Part shown: in pieces, positions 9,136 through 18,446 of the stretch
How the letters are laid out: every line of letters starts with the position of its first letter
Position numbering within the stretch: the first letter of the stretch is position 1
Assembly (NCBI GenBank): GCA_016191785.1
Contig: JACPVJ010000196.1
Span: forward strand, 1-64,000
Direction of reading: 5' to 3'
Source: Myxococcales bacterium
GTDB lineage: Bacteria > Myxococcota_A > Polyangia > Polyangiales > Polyangiaceae
DNA length: 64,000 nt
Translations under genes and position numbers: made by a program
Notes under the pieces: generated by a model
The model's database searches: none
The model's input: only the letters and a program-made list of their open reading frames with translations
What the model was told of the DNA's origin: nothing

Positions 9136-9863
9136 GCGTGCGCCGCCCGCTTCACGGGCGCTGGCTCGGTCGCCGCCGCTACGAAGAAGTGCACCAGCTG
9201 CAGAAGCGGCTGCACGCCGCGCGGCAGGCCGACGAGATCCCCGACACCGTGCTCTTGCTCGAGCACGAGCCGGTGATCACCCTGGGGCGCGGCGCGAAGA
9301 GCGAGAACGTGCTCGCGCCGCGCGAGCTCTTGGCGACCGCGGGCGTGGATCTGGTCGAGACCGGGCGGGGCGGCGACGTCACGCTGCACGCCCCGGGGCA
9401 GCTGGTGTGCTACCCGATTGTCAGCCTTTCGCCCGATCGCCAGGACGTGCGTCGCTACGTGGCTGACTTGGCCGAGACCATGCGCCGGCTCGCAGCGCGG
9501 CATGGGATCTCGGCGGGCCCCGTCGAAGGACTGATCGGCGTGTGGGTCGACAAGAAGTCACCGACCGAGTTCCGGGGACCGAGCGGCGCCCTGCACCTGG
9601 CCAAGCTCGGCGCGATCGGCGTGCGCATCTCGCGCTGGGTCACGATGCACGGCTTCGCCTTCAACTTGACCACCGACCTCGAGCTGTTCGGAATGATCGT
9701 GCCTTGCGGGATCACGCAGCACGGCGTGACCAGCGTACAAGACCTGACCGGTGAGACGCCCGAGGTCGAGACCGAAGCGAGGCATGCGCTCGACCTCTTG
9801 GCCGACGTGCTCGGGGGTGAGGTGGCGAGCTTCGACGACCGCTCGACGGTGCCCCTCGGCTGA
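9132..9863 (+). CDS. lipB: Octanoyl-ACP:protein N-octanoyltransferase LipB
   Basis: Transfers octanoate from acyl carrier protein to lipoyl domains, the first step of lipoate synthesis. 243 residues, normal length. Family motifs: RGGDVTLHAPGQLVCYP at 79-95, the catalytic Lys158 in LAKLGAIGVRISRWVTMHGFAFN, and catalytic Cys192 in IVPCGI. The segment before the Lys (VDKKSPTEFRGPSGALHL) is somewhat longer than in E. coli LipB. Start ATG overlaps the HD-GYP stop codon by 4 bases, so expression is translationally coupled to a signalling gene; lipA is not in the window. Its stop codon abuts that of the convergent kinase gene. Confidence 0.96.
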
Positions 9864-11567
9864 CTACCCGGTCTTGCACTTCCCCAGCCAGCACTGGACC
9901 CCGACCGGGCACTTGATGCCGCACGCCCCGCAGTTGTTGAAGTCGAGGGTGGTGTTGACGCACTTGCCCTTGCACCAGGCGCGGTTCATGATCGATTCGC
10001 AGTCCTTGCAGTTGCCGGCTGAGCAGATCTGTTTTTCCTGGCACTGGTTGCCGCACTTGCCGCAGTTGTAGGGATCCGCGAAAAGCGGGGTGCACACTTG
10101 CCCGCATTGCGTCCCGGCTTCGCACGCGCAGACGCCCGACTGGCACGTGGCGTTCACCGTGACGCAGTCGGAGGGCAGCGTGCACTTCGCGCCCAGGCCG
10201 CCCTTGGTCGGCGGAGGCGCCTCGGCGTCGGGCTTCACCGTCGGGTCGGCTGCGGGGGGTGGCCCGGGTGAAGCCCCGGCGTCGGCGACGCTTCCTCGCG
10301 CGCCCGTCGCGGGCCTGGTCTTCGCGACCGCGCTGGCTTCCGCGCTGGGCTCGGGGGCCGATGGCGACGCCGCGCTCGGGCGAGCGTCGTTGACCCCGGC
10401 GTCCGCGAAGTCGACCTTTGGCTCCGACTCGAACACCCCGCTCTGCACCGCGAGAAAACCGCCCGCGGCCAGCGCGACCCCGAGTACGCCCAGCAGCGCG
10501 AGCGCGCCGAGGATCAACGGGACCTTCGAACGGCTGCGCGGCAAGACCGGCGGCTGCGGCCGCAGGGAAAGCGGCATCGGAGCGCCGGCGTGTGGATCGA
10601 GCCACTCGCGCGACGGTGGCGCCGCCGTGAGCGAGGGCGGCGGCCCGAACGACTGGGCAGGGTAGGACACGGCCGAGTGCCTAGCCATCGGCACCTGGCC
10701 GGCCATCCAGTGCTCCAGCGCCCGGCCCATCTCGTCGGCGCTCTGAAAACGCTGGCTCCGGTCCGCGGCCATCCCTCGCGCGATGATCTGCGCGAGCTGC
10801 GGGTCGATGTCGGAGCGCACTGCGTGGAGCGGGATCGCCGCCCCCGCGAGGATCGCCGCGAGCAGATCGCTGGCGGTGGTGGCCGCGAACGGGCTCTTGC
10901 CCGAGAGCGCGCGATACAGCGTCACGGCGGTGGAATACACGTCGGCGCGGCCGTCCAGCTCGCCGCCGGTGGCCTGCTCGGGCGACATGTAGAGCGCGGT
11001 GCCGATCACGGCCCCCGCCTGGGTGAGCTGCCGCCCGGAGGCGAGCTTCGCGATGCCGAAGTCGAGCACCTTGGCGATCTCGCCCAGGGTCGGCGATTGC
11101 GTGAGGAAGACGTTTCCAGGTTTGATGTCGCGGTGCAGGATCCCGGCTTGATGGGCGGCGGCCAGGGCCGACAGCACGTGTGCCCCGATGCGAGCGACCC
11201 GCGGCTCGGGCTGAGGGCCCTCGCGCTTCAGCGCGTCGGCCAAGGTCTCGCCCGTCAAGAGCTCCATCACCAAGAACGGCGGCTCGTTCGCGGGGACCTG
11301 GAAGTCGAAGATCTGGATGATGTGCGGGTTGCCCAGGGCGGCCGCCGCACGGGCCTCGCGCTGGAAGCGATCGAGCAGCTCGGCGCGGGCCTGCGGCCCG
11401 AGGTCGCCGTCCCGCACCAGCTTGATCGCGACCCGGCGTCCGAGATCTTCCTGATGGGCCTCGTACACCATGCCCATGCCGCCCCGGCCGAGCAGACGGC
11501 CAAGACGGTAGCGTCCTCCCAACAAGCGTCCCTCGAAGTCGGCGGGCCCCGTCACTGCGTCGACCAT
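9864..11567 (-). CDS. Transmembrane Ser/Thr kinase with Cys-rich (Stig1-like) ectodomain
   Basis: 567 residues. Kinase domain ~17-285: GRGGMGMVYEA, Lys49 in VAIKL, HRDIKPGN at 145-152, DFG at 169-171, SPEQ. An Ala/Pro-rich juxtamembrane part ends in RSRSKVP, followed by one helix (LILGALALLGVLGVALAAGGFLA, ~352-374). The outside portion is first a low-complexity Ala/Ser/Pro stretch, then about 110 residues with some 20 Cys, including the pattern NCGKCGNQC....ICSAGNC and NCGACGIKC....QCWLGKC, which is the Stig1-like repeat found in many myxobacterial surface proteins. This resembles a receptor kinase that could sense an envelope or extracellular ligand. Single gene, convergent with lipB. Confidence 0.9.
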   Translation of the reverse strand: MVDAVTGPADFEGRLLGGRYRLGRLLGRGGMGMVYEAHQEDLGRRVAIKLVRDGDLGPQARAELLDRFQREARAAAALGNPHIIQIFDFQVPANEPPFLVMELLTGETLADALKREGPQPEPRVARIGAHVLSALAAAHQAGILHRDIKPGNVFLTQSPTLGEIAKVLDFGIAKLASGRQLTQAGAVIGTALYMSPEQATGGELDGRADVYSTAVTLYRALSGKSPFAATTASDLLAAILAGAAIPLHAVRSDIDPQLAQIIARGMAADRSQRFQSADEMGRALEHWMAGQVPMARHSAVSYPAQSFGPPPSLTAAPPSREWLDPHAGAPMPLSLRPQPPVLPRSRSKVPLILGALALLGVLGVALAAGGFLAVQSGVFESEPKVDFADAGVNDARPSAASPSAPEPSAEASAVAKTRPATGARGSVADAGASPGPPPAADPTVKPDAEAPPPTKGGLGAKCTLPSDCVTVNATCQSGVCACEAGTQCGQVCTPLFADPYNCGKCGNQCQEKQICSAGNCKDCESIMNRAWCKGKCVNTTLDFNNCGACGIKCPVGVQCWLGKCKTG

Positions 11568-11684
11568 CGTAGCCCACGCCAGAGGCGGGGGTCGCGTTTT
11601 GCGTCAACTCGCTGACGCTCGACGAGCACCTGCCGGAACGGTAGTCTTCCGGGGCGTGCGGAACAGCAAGATCCCGGTGAGCCG

Positions 11685-13382
11685 ATGACGGTCGTGCAAG
11701 GGCTGCGACTCCTGAGCAACGCTCCCGTTGCCCAGCTCGAGGTGCTGGCGCAAGAGTGCGCCCGCTGCGAGGCGTTCCACGACGACGTGAAGAAAAAGCT
11801 CGAGGCGCTGACCTCGTCGTCCCTGGATGCCGTGGTGATGATCGACGACGACGGCTTGGTGGTGCTGTGGAACCGGGCGGCCGAGGTCCTTTTCGGCTTT
11901 CCAGCGATCGAGATCACGGGGCAGAAGCTCTCGGACTTCATCGTGCCCGAGCGCTATCGAGCGCAGCACGACGAGGGGATCGCGCGCTTCAAACGGACCG
12001 GCGGGGCGAGCCTGCTGGGTCGTACGATCGAGCTGTCCGCGCTGCGCAAAGGTGGCGACGAGTTCCCCGTCGAGATCTCCTACTACGCTTCGTCCGTGCG
12101 CCTCGGGAGCAAGGGGCACGCGGTCGCGCTGCTTCGCGACATCACCGAGCGCAAACGGGCCGAGGCCGAGCTGAAGGCGGCGATCGCCGCCCAGACCGAA
12201 GCGCGGACCCTGCTCGACGCGGTGATGACCCACGCGCCGGTCCACATCATGATGATCGACGCGGACGGGGTCATCCGCTTCATCAACCGCGTGCTGGCGC
12301 AGTACGAGCGCGACGAGGTCATCGGTTCGCAGTGGCTGAGCTACGTCGCAAAGCACGAGCATCCCATGCACCAGGCGCGCCTGGCGCGTGTGCTTCGGAC
12401 CGGGGTGGCCGAGCGCTACGAGGTCACGACCCCCGGGCCGGACGGGGCCCTGCTCTGGTTCTCGTGCCAGATGGTGAACATGCCCGGTGCCGGAGTGCTG
12501 CTGGTCACCCAAGACGTGAGCGACCTCAAGCGGACCCAGGCAGAGGCTGCCGGCGCCCAGAAGCTCGCGTCGATCGGCACGCTCGCGGCCGGTGTGGCTC
12601 ACGAGATCAACACCCCGGTGCAATTCGTGGGGGACAGCGTCCATTTCCTGGGGGGAGCGACCCGCGATCTCCTGGCGCTGATCGAGGCGCACCGTGACGT
12701 GCGGCGACTGGTGGAAGCCGGAGCGCCGCCTGAAGTGCTAGAAGCCGCGGCGACCCGGGCGCGGCTGGCAGAAGAAGAGGCCGATCTGGAATACCTCGAC
12801 CAGAACCTGCCGAAGGCCGTCGAGCGCTGCTCCGAGGGGTTGGGCCGGGTGCGCGACATCGTGCAATCGCTGCGCGAGTTCGCCGCGCCCCCGAGTGACG
12901 TCATGGCCCCGGTGGACCTGAATCACGCGATCCGGAACGCGCTCACGCTCGCCGCGAGCGAGTGGCGCGCGCACGCCGTAGTCGCGACCCGGCTCGGCGA
13001 GCTCCCGCCGGTGGTCTGCTTCGTCGCCGACGTGAGTCAGGTGGTCTTGAGCTTGGTCGTCAACGCCGCCCATGCCATCGCCGACGTCGTTCGAGGGACC
13101 GACGCCAAGGGAACCATCACCGTCGAGACGCGCTGCGACGGCAGCGACGTGGTGATCTCGGTCGCGGACACCGGAACCGGGATCCCCGAGGCGATTCGCG
13201 ACCGTATCTTCGACCCGTTCTTCACCACACGCGAGGTGGGCCAGGGCGCTGGGCAGGGGCTCTCGAACGCGTGGACAGTGGTCACCCAGAAGCACGGCGG
13301 TCAGATTGGTTTCGAGACTTGCGTCGGGAAGGGGACGACCTTCTCGGTTCGTCTCCCGGTCGCGGGGAAGCCCGGCGGCTAG
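11685..13382 (+). CDS. Cytoplasmic PAS-PAS sensor histidine kinase
   Basis: 565 residues, no membrane helix. Two PAS folds: ~43-165 (SLDAVVMIDDDGLVVLWNRAAEVLFGF, ending LLRDITERKRAEAELKAA) and ~178-290 (APVHIMMIDADGVIRFINR). Dimerisation/H-box IGTLAAGVAHEINTPVQFV with phosphoacceptor His306, followed by a helical insert of ~80 residues rich in Ala/Glu/Arg. The HATPase core has the N box (LSLVVNAAHAI), G1 (VADTGTGIP), F box (DPFFTTREVGQGAGQGL) and G2 (GKGTTFSVRLP). The family autophosphorylates on His and passes phosphate to a receiver. No receiver is fused or adjacent, so it is an orphan kinase; the nearest receiver is in the HD-GYP protein about 2.5 kb upstream. Its stop overlaps that of the convergent DUF2062 gene. 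Confidence 0.92.
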   Translation: MTVVQGLRLLSNAPVAQLEVLAQECARCEAFHDDVKKKLEALTSSSLDAVVMIDDDGLVVLWNRAAEVLFGFPAIEITGQKLSDFIVPERYRAQHDEGIARFKRTGGASLLGRTIELSALRKGGDEFPVEISYYASSVRLGSKGHAVALLRDITERKRAEAELKAAIAAQTEARTLLDAVMTHAPVHIMMIDADGVIRFINRVLAQYERDEVIGSQWLSYVAKHEHPMHQARLARVLRTGVAERYEVTTPGPDGALLWFSCQMVNMPGAGVLLVTQDVSDLKRTQAEAAGAQKLASIGTLAAGVAHEINTPVQFVGDSVHFLGGATRDLLALIEAHRDVRRLVEAGAPPEVLEAAATRARLAEEEADLEYLDQNLPKAVERCSEGLGRVRDIVQSLREFAAPPSDVMAPVDLNHAIRNALTLAASEWRAHAVVATRLGELPPVVCFVADVSQVVLSLVVNAAHAIADVVRGTDAKGTITVETRCDGSDVVISVADTGTGIPEAIRDRIFDPFFTTREVGQGAGQGLSNAWTVVTQKHGGQIGFETCVGKGTTFSVRLPVAGKPGG

Positions 13383-14428
13383 CGTTCGCCGAGCACCAGA
13401 TAGTTCGGCGACGACCTGCCGTCGGGGTGCGGAACCAGACGGGGCAGCAGGCCTAGCCCGACGAGCGCGTCCATCAGGTCGGTGGCCGCGCGCCGGTCGG
13501 CGATGACGCCGCGGTTCACGCCCAGCCGCGCGCCGATCCGCTCCGCCCAGAGCCCGATGCGGCTCCGCGGGTCGAGCTCACGGATCAGCAGTCGCCCGCC
13601 CGGTCTCACCGCCGCCGCGGCGCGCTCGAGCAGCGCGTGTTGCTGCTCGAGCGGCAGGTAGTGGAGCACGTCGATCAAGAGCACCGTGTCGGAAGGGGGC
13701 AGCTCTGCCTCCGTGACGTCGGCGACGCGAGCCACCCCGTCCGGTCCGGCAGCTGCTTGGCACACCGCGATCTTGCGGGCGTCCCAGTCGAGCCCCGTGA
13801 AGCACCTCGCGAGGCCGAGCTCGACCAGTACTAGCGCGAGCTGTCCGCGTCCGGTCGCGACGTCGAGCACCTCCCCGAAGCCGCCACTGATTCCCGCGAG
13901 CTGTCGGACCACCGGATCGGTGTGGAGCTTGGTGGCGACGTAGATGCGGTCCCCCCGTGACGCTCGCGCATACCGCGAGACCGTGCGGTCAATCGCCTGG
14001 TCGAGGTCGTCGTCCGGCGGGAGTGCGTCTCGCTTCACGACCAGCAGCGCGAGCAGGGCACCCACCAGAGCCAGGCCTGCCCCGACCACCACGGAGCCGA
14101 CCGCGGCCTGGGCCACGAAGCCGCCGACCCCGGCCGCCCGCGCCTGCTCGATGCTGAATGGCACGAAGTGACCTTCCAGGATCAGCGCGCCGATCTGGAC
14201 CTCGCCGGCGATCAGGAACGGCGCCAAGAAGGGGTTCGAGACGTTGGCGGCGACGTAGGCGGTGACCAGATCGAGCGAGAGCGGGACGCACACCGCCACG
14301 CACAGCGGGAAATGCAGGCCGTAGAGCGGTAACGATCCGATGAACAACCCGGCCGCCACCGACCCGGCGGCGCGACGTCGGGTGAGGTGGCCTCCCCGCA
14401 GGCGTCGCCAGAGCTGCTTCCACCTCAT
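13379..14428 (-). CDS. DUF2062 membrane domain fused to SAM-dependent methyltransferase
   Basis: 349 residues. The N-terminal ~150 residues match DUF2062: GSVAAGLFIGSLPLYGLHFPLC, NVSNPFLAPFLIAGEVQIG, and two or three further hydrophobic helices up to LLVVKRD. Residues ~165-349 form a class I methyltransferase with motif I VLDVATGRGQLALVLVELG, an acidic residue ending strand 2 (GLDWD), VLLIDVLHYLP, and a RPGGRLLIRELDPRSR loop. The enzyme therefore appears membrane-tethered. Substrate unknown; in other bacteria DUF2062 proteins occur near glycosyltransferases and lipid or polysaccharide genes. Follows the TPR gene at 14452-15186 by 23 bases on the same strand, likely an operon. Confidence 0.85.
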   Translation of the reverse strand: MRWKQLWRRLRGGHLTRRRAAGSVAAGLFIGSLPLYGLHFPLCVAVCVPLSLDLVTAYVAANVSNPFLAPFLIAGEVQIGALILEGHFVPFSIEQARAAGVGGFVAQAAVGSVVVGAGLALVGALLALLVVKRDALPPDDDLDQAIDRTVSRYARASRGDRIYVATKLHTDPVVRQLAGISGGFGEVLDVATGRGQLALVLVELGLARCFTGLDWDARKIAVCQAAAGPDGVARVADVTEAELPPSDTVLLIDVLHYLPLEQQHALLERAAAAVRPGGRLLIRELDPRSRIGLWAERIGARLGVNRGVIADRRAATDLMDALVGLGLLPRLVPHPDGRSSPNYLVLGER

Positions 14429-14451
14429 CGCGGGCGACGCGAGTGTCGCGA

Positions 14452-15186
14452 TCAGCCGTCGGACTTCGGCGGCGCTTCGCTCTTCTTCGGGTTCTTGGCG
14501 ATCCGGAGGTAGGTCTGGGCGCTCTTGTTCTCGGGGTCTTGCGCCACCACCGTCTCGAACTCGGTGACCGCGGCCTCGTTCTCACCGGCGGACAGCATCA
14601 TCACCCCCAAGAGCAGGCGCGCCTGGACGTACTTCGGGTTCGCTGCCTTCGCCGCCTGGAACTTCTCGCGGGCGCGGGCCGTGTCGCCGCTGTCGCGGTA
14701 GAGCACGCCCAGCCGGGTCAACAGGTCGGCGAACGTCGGGCAGAGCACCGTTGCCTTCTCGAGCTCGCGGATCGCGTCGACCGCCATGCCGACGTCTTGG
14801 TAGGCCTGGGAGAGCTCTGCGTGCATGTTCGCGATCTTGCCCTTGGCAAACGGGTCGAGCTCGCGCCCCTTCTCCGTACCCCGGCTGCGCATCTGAGAGT
14901 ACAGCCGTCGCGCCTCGTCGTATTTCCCGAGGTCGTTGTAGGTGACCATCAGGTTGAGCTGCGCTTCCGTGTAGTTCGGGTTGATCTCGACCGCGCGCTC
15001 GAAGTGCCGCTCGGCCTCGGCGAAGTCGCCACGGCTGTGCACGATCACGCCGAGCATGTGGTGGACGTCCGCGAACTGGTCGGCCTTGTCGGCCACCTGG
15101 CGGAGCAGGTACTCGGCCCGGTCGTACTCACGCTTCTGATAGTGCTCGCGGCCGAGCAGCAACAGCTGCTTCAGGTGGTCATCCAT
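14452..15186 (-). CDS. Tetratricopeptide repeat protein
   Basis: 244 residues of helical repeats with no signal peptide and no membrane helix, so probably cytoplasmic. At least five TPR units can be read (for example LLLLGREHYQKREYDRAEYLL, VHHMLGVIVHSRGDFAEAERHFERAVEINPNY, LARLGVLYRDSGDTARAREKFQAA-like units, LLLGVMMLSAGENEAAVTEFE). The C-terminus is a Lys/Ser/Pro tail. TPR arrays bind partner proteins; the partner is not known. First gene of a two-gene unit with the DUF2062-methyltransferase. Confidence 0.88.
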   Translation of the reverse strand: MDDHLKQLLLLGREHYQKREYDRAEYLLRQVADKADQFADVHHMLGVIVHSRGDFAEAERHFERAVEINPNYTEAQLNLMVTYNDLGKYDEARRLYSQMRSRGTEKGRELDPFAKGKIANMHAELSQAYQDVGMAVDAIRELEKATVLCPTFADLLTRLGVLYRDSGDTARAREKFQAAKAANPKYVQARLLLGVMMLSAGENEAAVTEFETVVAQDPENKSAQTYLRIAKNPKKSEAPPKSDG

Positions 15187-15290
15187 GTTCTTCCGCGACC
15201 CCGGGGATTGGCGGGGCCATTCGCCCTACTCCTCTAACACTCCTCTCGCCCGGCTTGCTCCGTCAACGCCCCGCTGCTAGGCCCTGGGCC

Positions 15291-17276
15291 GTGGCGGCTT
15301 CAGGGACGCGCCATGTCGGCCGGGTCACCGACCCCCTCGCGCGCGACGATGGCGAGACGGAGCCCGAGCTCGAGCTCGAGGCAGATGTTTCCTCGGGCGA
15401 ACGTGCGCCCGGCTCCACCGCCGCGCCCGAATTGCAGGCTGAAGGCCACGAAATCGAAGAGGAAAATCCATCGCCCGGCCCCGAGGCGGAGGCCCTCGAA
15501 TCGGGGCTCGACGGGGTCCATCCGGTCCGAGCCCGACTGCTCGCACGCGCAGCAGGCGTCCGGGCCCGCACGCCTCGGGTCGAGGCCGAGGACCTGCCGA
15601 GCCGGGGCCGGCTGGACGACGTCGGCCTGCGCGCTCGAGATTCCCTCGGGGACCTGGACGCGCTCGGAGCGCCCCTGGGCGGGCCGCCGTCAGCGCCGGT
15701 CCCCGGCGGCGCGCTGCCGCCCCGGGTTCGAGGCCCTCTCTCGCCCAACATGATCGCGCTGTTCGGCACCCTGATCGGGTTGGCCACCGTGGCCTCGATC
15801 ATCGCGCTGGTGATGCGCATCGGGCCCGCCTCGGTCCCCCTCGCGAGCTCGGCGCCGGCGGTCACCGCATTGGCGGATGCGCCGGCAGCCGCTCCCGCGG
15901 CGACCACCAAGAAGCAGCGTACCAAGCTGCCCGGCCCGTGGCGCATCGCTGACGCTCGCGCCGAGGCCGCGACGCGCGTGCTCGAGGGCAAGGTCGGAAC
16001 GAGCTCGTTCCTCAAGGCCATCGAAGAGGCGGGCATCGACAAGAAAGAGGCGTACCGCGTCTTCAACGCCCTCAAGGAGCTGAAGAACCTCGACAAGTGC
16101 GACAAGACCGACACCTTCTTGGCCCTCGTCGACCGCGCCAGCTCGCGGGTCAAGGCCTTCGAGTACGTGGTCACCAAGGAAGAGGTGTACCAATCGAAAG
16201 AGGGGCCGAACGGGGAGCTCGCGACTTTGCGCCTCGATTTCAAGATCGAGCGGGCCCGCGTCTCGGGGTCCTTCGTGGTCGACGGCGACATCGACGGCTC
16301 GGCCGAGAAGGGCGGCCTCGAGCGCGGAATGAGCGCAGTCTTGGCCAAGGCCCTCGACGGTCACATGGGCCTCGACCAGCTCGACCGCGGCGACGTGGTG
16401 CGGGTCGTCGCGCAAGAGGTCACGGTGCTCGGCGAGTTCTCGCGCTACGCCGGCCTGGAGGCCCTCGAGATCCGCAAGGGCGACGGCAAAGAGAAGCCCT
16501 TCCGCTTGTACTTTCACCGCGGGCAGAGCGAGCGCGGCTACTACGACGACAAGGGACGGTCACCCTACGAAGGGGGCTGGCGCAAGCCGGTGAAGGACGC
16601 CCCCATCACCTCGCACTTCAACCCGAAGCGCATGCACCCGGTGCTGAAGAAGGTGATGCCGCACACTGGCACCGACTTCGGCGCGCCCAGCGGTGCGCCG
16701 GTCGGCGCTTCGTCGTACGGCACCGTGAGCTTCATCGGCCCCGCGGGCCCGAGCGGGAACCTGGTCAAGGTCGAGCACCCGGGTGGCATCGAGACCGGGT
16801 ACGCGCACCTGTCGCGGTTCGCCGAGGGCCTCAAGGTCGGCGACAAGGTCAAGCGCTTGCAGCTCGTCGGGTACGTGGGCTCCACCGGTCGCTCGACGGG
16901 GCCGCACCTGCACTTCACCGCCAAGAAGAACGGCGAGTTCTTCGACGCCGAGACGCTGAACCTGGACGGCATGCGCGTGATCGGGAAAGACGAGCGCGAC
17001 GCGTTCGCGAAGGGCCGCCAACAATACGACGAGCTCCTGGACGCGATCGCGCTGCCTCAGCCGTTGGCCGAAACGCCCAAGGCGGCGCCGAGCGCCGAGT
17101 CCGCGAAGCAAGACGACGATTTTGCCACCGGCGGCCCTGAGCCCACTCCGGCCGCGTCGCCTGCGCCCGCCGCCGACAAGGCCGCGCCGCCGAAGGGCGG
17201 GAATCCCGTCTACCTGACGGACAAGGACCTGCTCAAGAGCCAGGGCGCGAGCGACGACGGCGAAGTCGCCGAGTGA
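15291..17276 (+). CDS. Membrane-anchored M23-family peptidase
   Basis: 661 residues from GTG 15291; a TTG at 15255 is an alternative start. A ~150-residue acidic, Pro/Glu-rich N-terminal region lies in the cytoplasm, then one helix (MIALFGTLIGLATVASIIALVM, ~154-175). The outer part has an OapA/LysM-like beta region (FEYVVTKEEVYQ..., VTVLGEFSRYAGLEALEI) and an M23 domain with metal ligands HTGTDFG, GYAHLS and GPHLHF. The family cleaves cross-links in peptidoglycan, so this probably acts on the cell wall from the inner membrane. The C-terminal ~100 residues are Ala/Pro-rich and disordered. Convergent with the oxidoreductase gene at 17278. Confidence 0.88.
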   Translation: MAASGTRHVGRVTDPLARDDGETEPELELEADVSSGERAPGSTAAPELQAEGHEIEEENPSPGPEAEALESGLDGVHPVRARLLARAAGVRARTPRVEAEDLPSRGRLDDVGLRARDSLGDLDALGAPLGGPPSAPVPGGALPPRVRGPLSPNMIALFGTLIGLATVASIIALVMRIGPASVPLASSAPAVTALADAPAAAPAATTKKQRTKLPGPWRIADARAEAATRVLEGKVGTSSFLKAIEEAGIDKKEAYRVFNALKELKNLDKCDKTDTFLALVDRASSRVKAFEYVVTKEEVYQSKEGPNGELATLRLDFKIERARVSGSFVVDGDIDGSAEKGGLERGMSAVLAKALDGHMGLDQLDRGDVVRVVAQEVTVLGEFSRYAGLEALEIRKGDGKEKPFRLYFHRGQSERGYYDDKGRSPYEGGWRKPVKDAPITSHFNPKRMHPVLKKVMPHTGTDFGAPSGAPVGASSYGTVSFIGPAGPSGNLVKVEHPGGIETGYAHLSRFAEGLKVGDKVKRLQLVGYVGSTGRSTGPHLHFTAKKNGEFFDAETLNLDGMRVIGKDERDAFAKGRQQYDELLDAIALPQPLAETPKAAPSAESAKQDDDFATGGPEPTPAASPAPAADKAAPPKGGNPVYLTDKDLLKSQGASDDGEVAE

Positions 17277-17277
17277 G

Positions 17278-18372
17278 TCACGGGTGCACCACGCACCCGC
17301 CCGTGACCTCGCCCGACCACTTGGCCCGCATCGCTTCGCGGATCGCGCTCAGCGGGAACCGGTGCGAGACGTGGGGCCGAAGCTGGCCCTGCCCAGCCCA
17401 CTCCAAGATCTGCTTCAGCCGCGGCGCCCGGATCGAAGGGTCGCGCAGCGTGGCGATCACGGTGGGGCAGCCGAGCACGTCCAGACTCTTCATGATGATC
17501 AGGTTGGTCGGAAGTTGGTTCACGTTGGGCGCGCCGCGCCCGCCCTTGCCCTTGGCCACGAAGGGGGTCGAGGCCCAGCCCACGATCAAGAAGCGCGCGC
17601 CGAAGGCGGTGGCCCGAAGCGCTTCGGCCGAGATCGCGCCGCCGACGCCGTCGTAGACCACGTCCACGCCACGGCCGCCGGTCAGCGCCTTGACCTGATC
17701 TTTGAATTCGCCTTGGGTGGCGATCACGTGATCGGCGCCGTGCTCGCGCACCAGCGCCAGCTTGTCAGCGGAGCGCCCGGTCGCGATCACCGTTGCGCCC
17801 ACCAGCTTGGCGATCTGCAGGGCGGCGAGCCCCGTGGCGCCCGAGGCACCCAAGATGAGCACCGTCTCACCTGCCTTCAGCTGACCGCGGGCGATCAGGC
17901 AGTGGTACGCGGTCTCGTAGTTTCCTAGCAGGTTGCAGCCCTCGTCGAAGGTGAGTGAGCCGGGGATGCGCATCAGCGCGGCGCCCGGCGCGACCGCCCA
18001 CGTGGCCCACCCGCCCCAGCCGCGGTGATCGCCCAGCGAGCGCGGGCCGGTGAGCGCTCCGTTGGCGATCACCTCGTCACCCACCTGGATGTGGTCGCCC
18101 GCCGCGCTGCCCTTCCAGCGGACGACGCCGGCGTACTCGAGCCCCGGCGTGTACGGCGGCGTCGGCACGTGCTGGTACTGCCCGCTGCTCATGATCAGAT
18201 CGACCCAGCCGACCGATGCGCTCTTCACCTCGACGATCACGTCGCCGGGAGCGAGCGCTGCCGGGTCGGGCGCGGGCTGGTCGACCACGCTCACGAAGTG
18301 CTCGATGGCGTCGGGCGGGGTCTCGCCGAGCTCGGAGACGACGACGCGGTGGCCTGCTGCGAGGGGGGTCAT
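17278..18372 (-). CDS. Quinone oxidoreductase-like MDR protein
   Basis: 364 residues of the medium-chain dehydrogenase/reductase family. GroES-like N-terminal half with PPYTPGLEYAGVV and the nucleotide-binding motif LILGASGATGLAALQIAKLVGA, followed by ATGRSADKLALVREHGADHVI and GGRGVDVVYDGVGG. No zinc-binding Cys/His set is visible, so it fits the zinc-independent quinone reductase/enoyl reductase branch using NADPH. The substrate is not predictable. Start ATG at 18372 faces the start of the membrane protein at 18447; the 74-base gap must hold both promoters. Confidence 0.92.
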   Translation of the reverse strand: MTPLAAGHRVVVSELGETPPDAIEHFVSVVDQPAPDPAALAPGDVIVEVKSASVGWVDLIMSSGQYQHVPTPPYTPGLEYAGVVRWKGSAAGDHIQVGDEVIANGALTGPRSLGDHRGWGGWATWAVAPGAALMRIPGSLTFDEGCNLLGNYETAYHCLIARGQLKAGETVLILGASGATGLAALQIAKLVGATVIATGRSADKLALVREHGADHVIATQGEFKDQVKALTGGRGVDVVYDGVGGAISAEALRATAFGARFLIVGWASTPFVAKGKGGRGAPNVNQLPTNLIIMKSLDVLGCPTVIATLRDPSIRAPRLKQILEWAGQGQLRPHVSHRFPLSAIREAMRAKWSGEVTGGCVVHP

Positions 18373-18446
18373 CGGCGGGCAGCGTAGCCTCGAACGAGGC
18401 GCTTTCGCTTCCCCGCCGGGCGGGGCTCGGGCAGCCTGCCCGGGTC

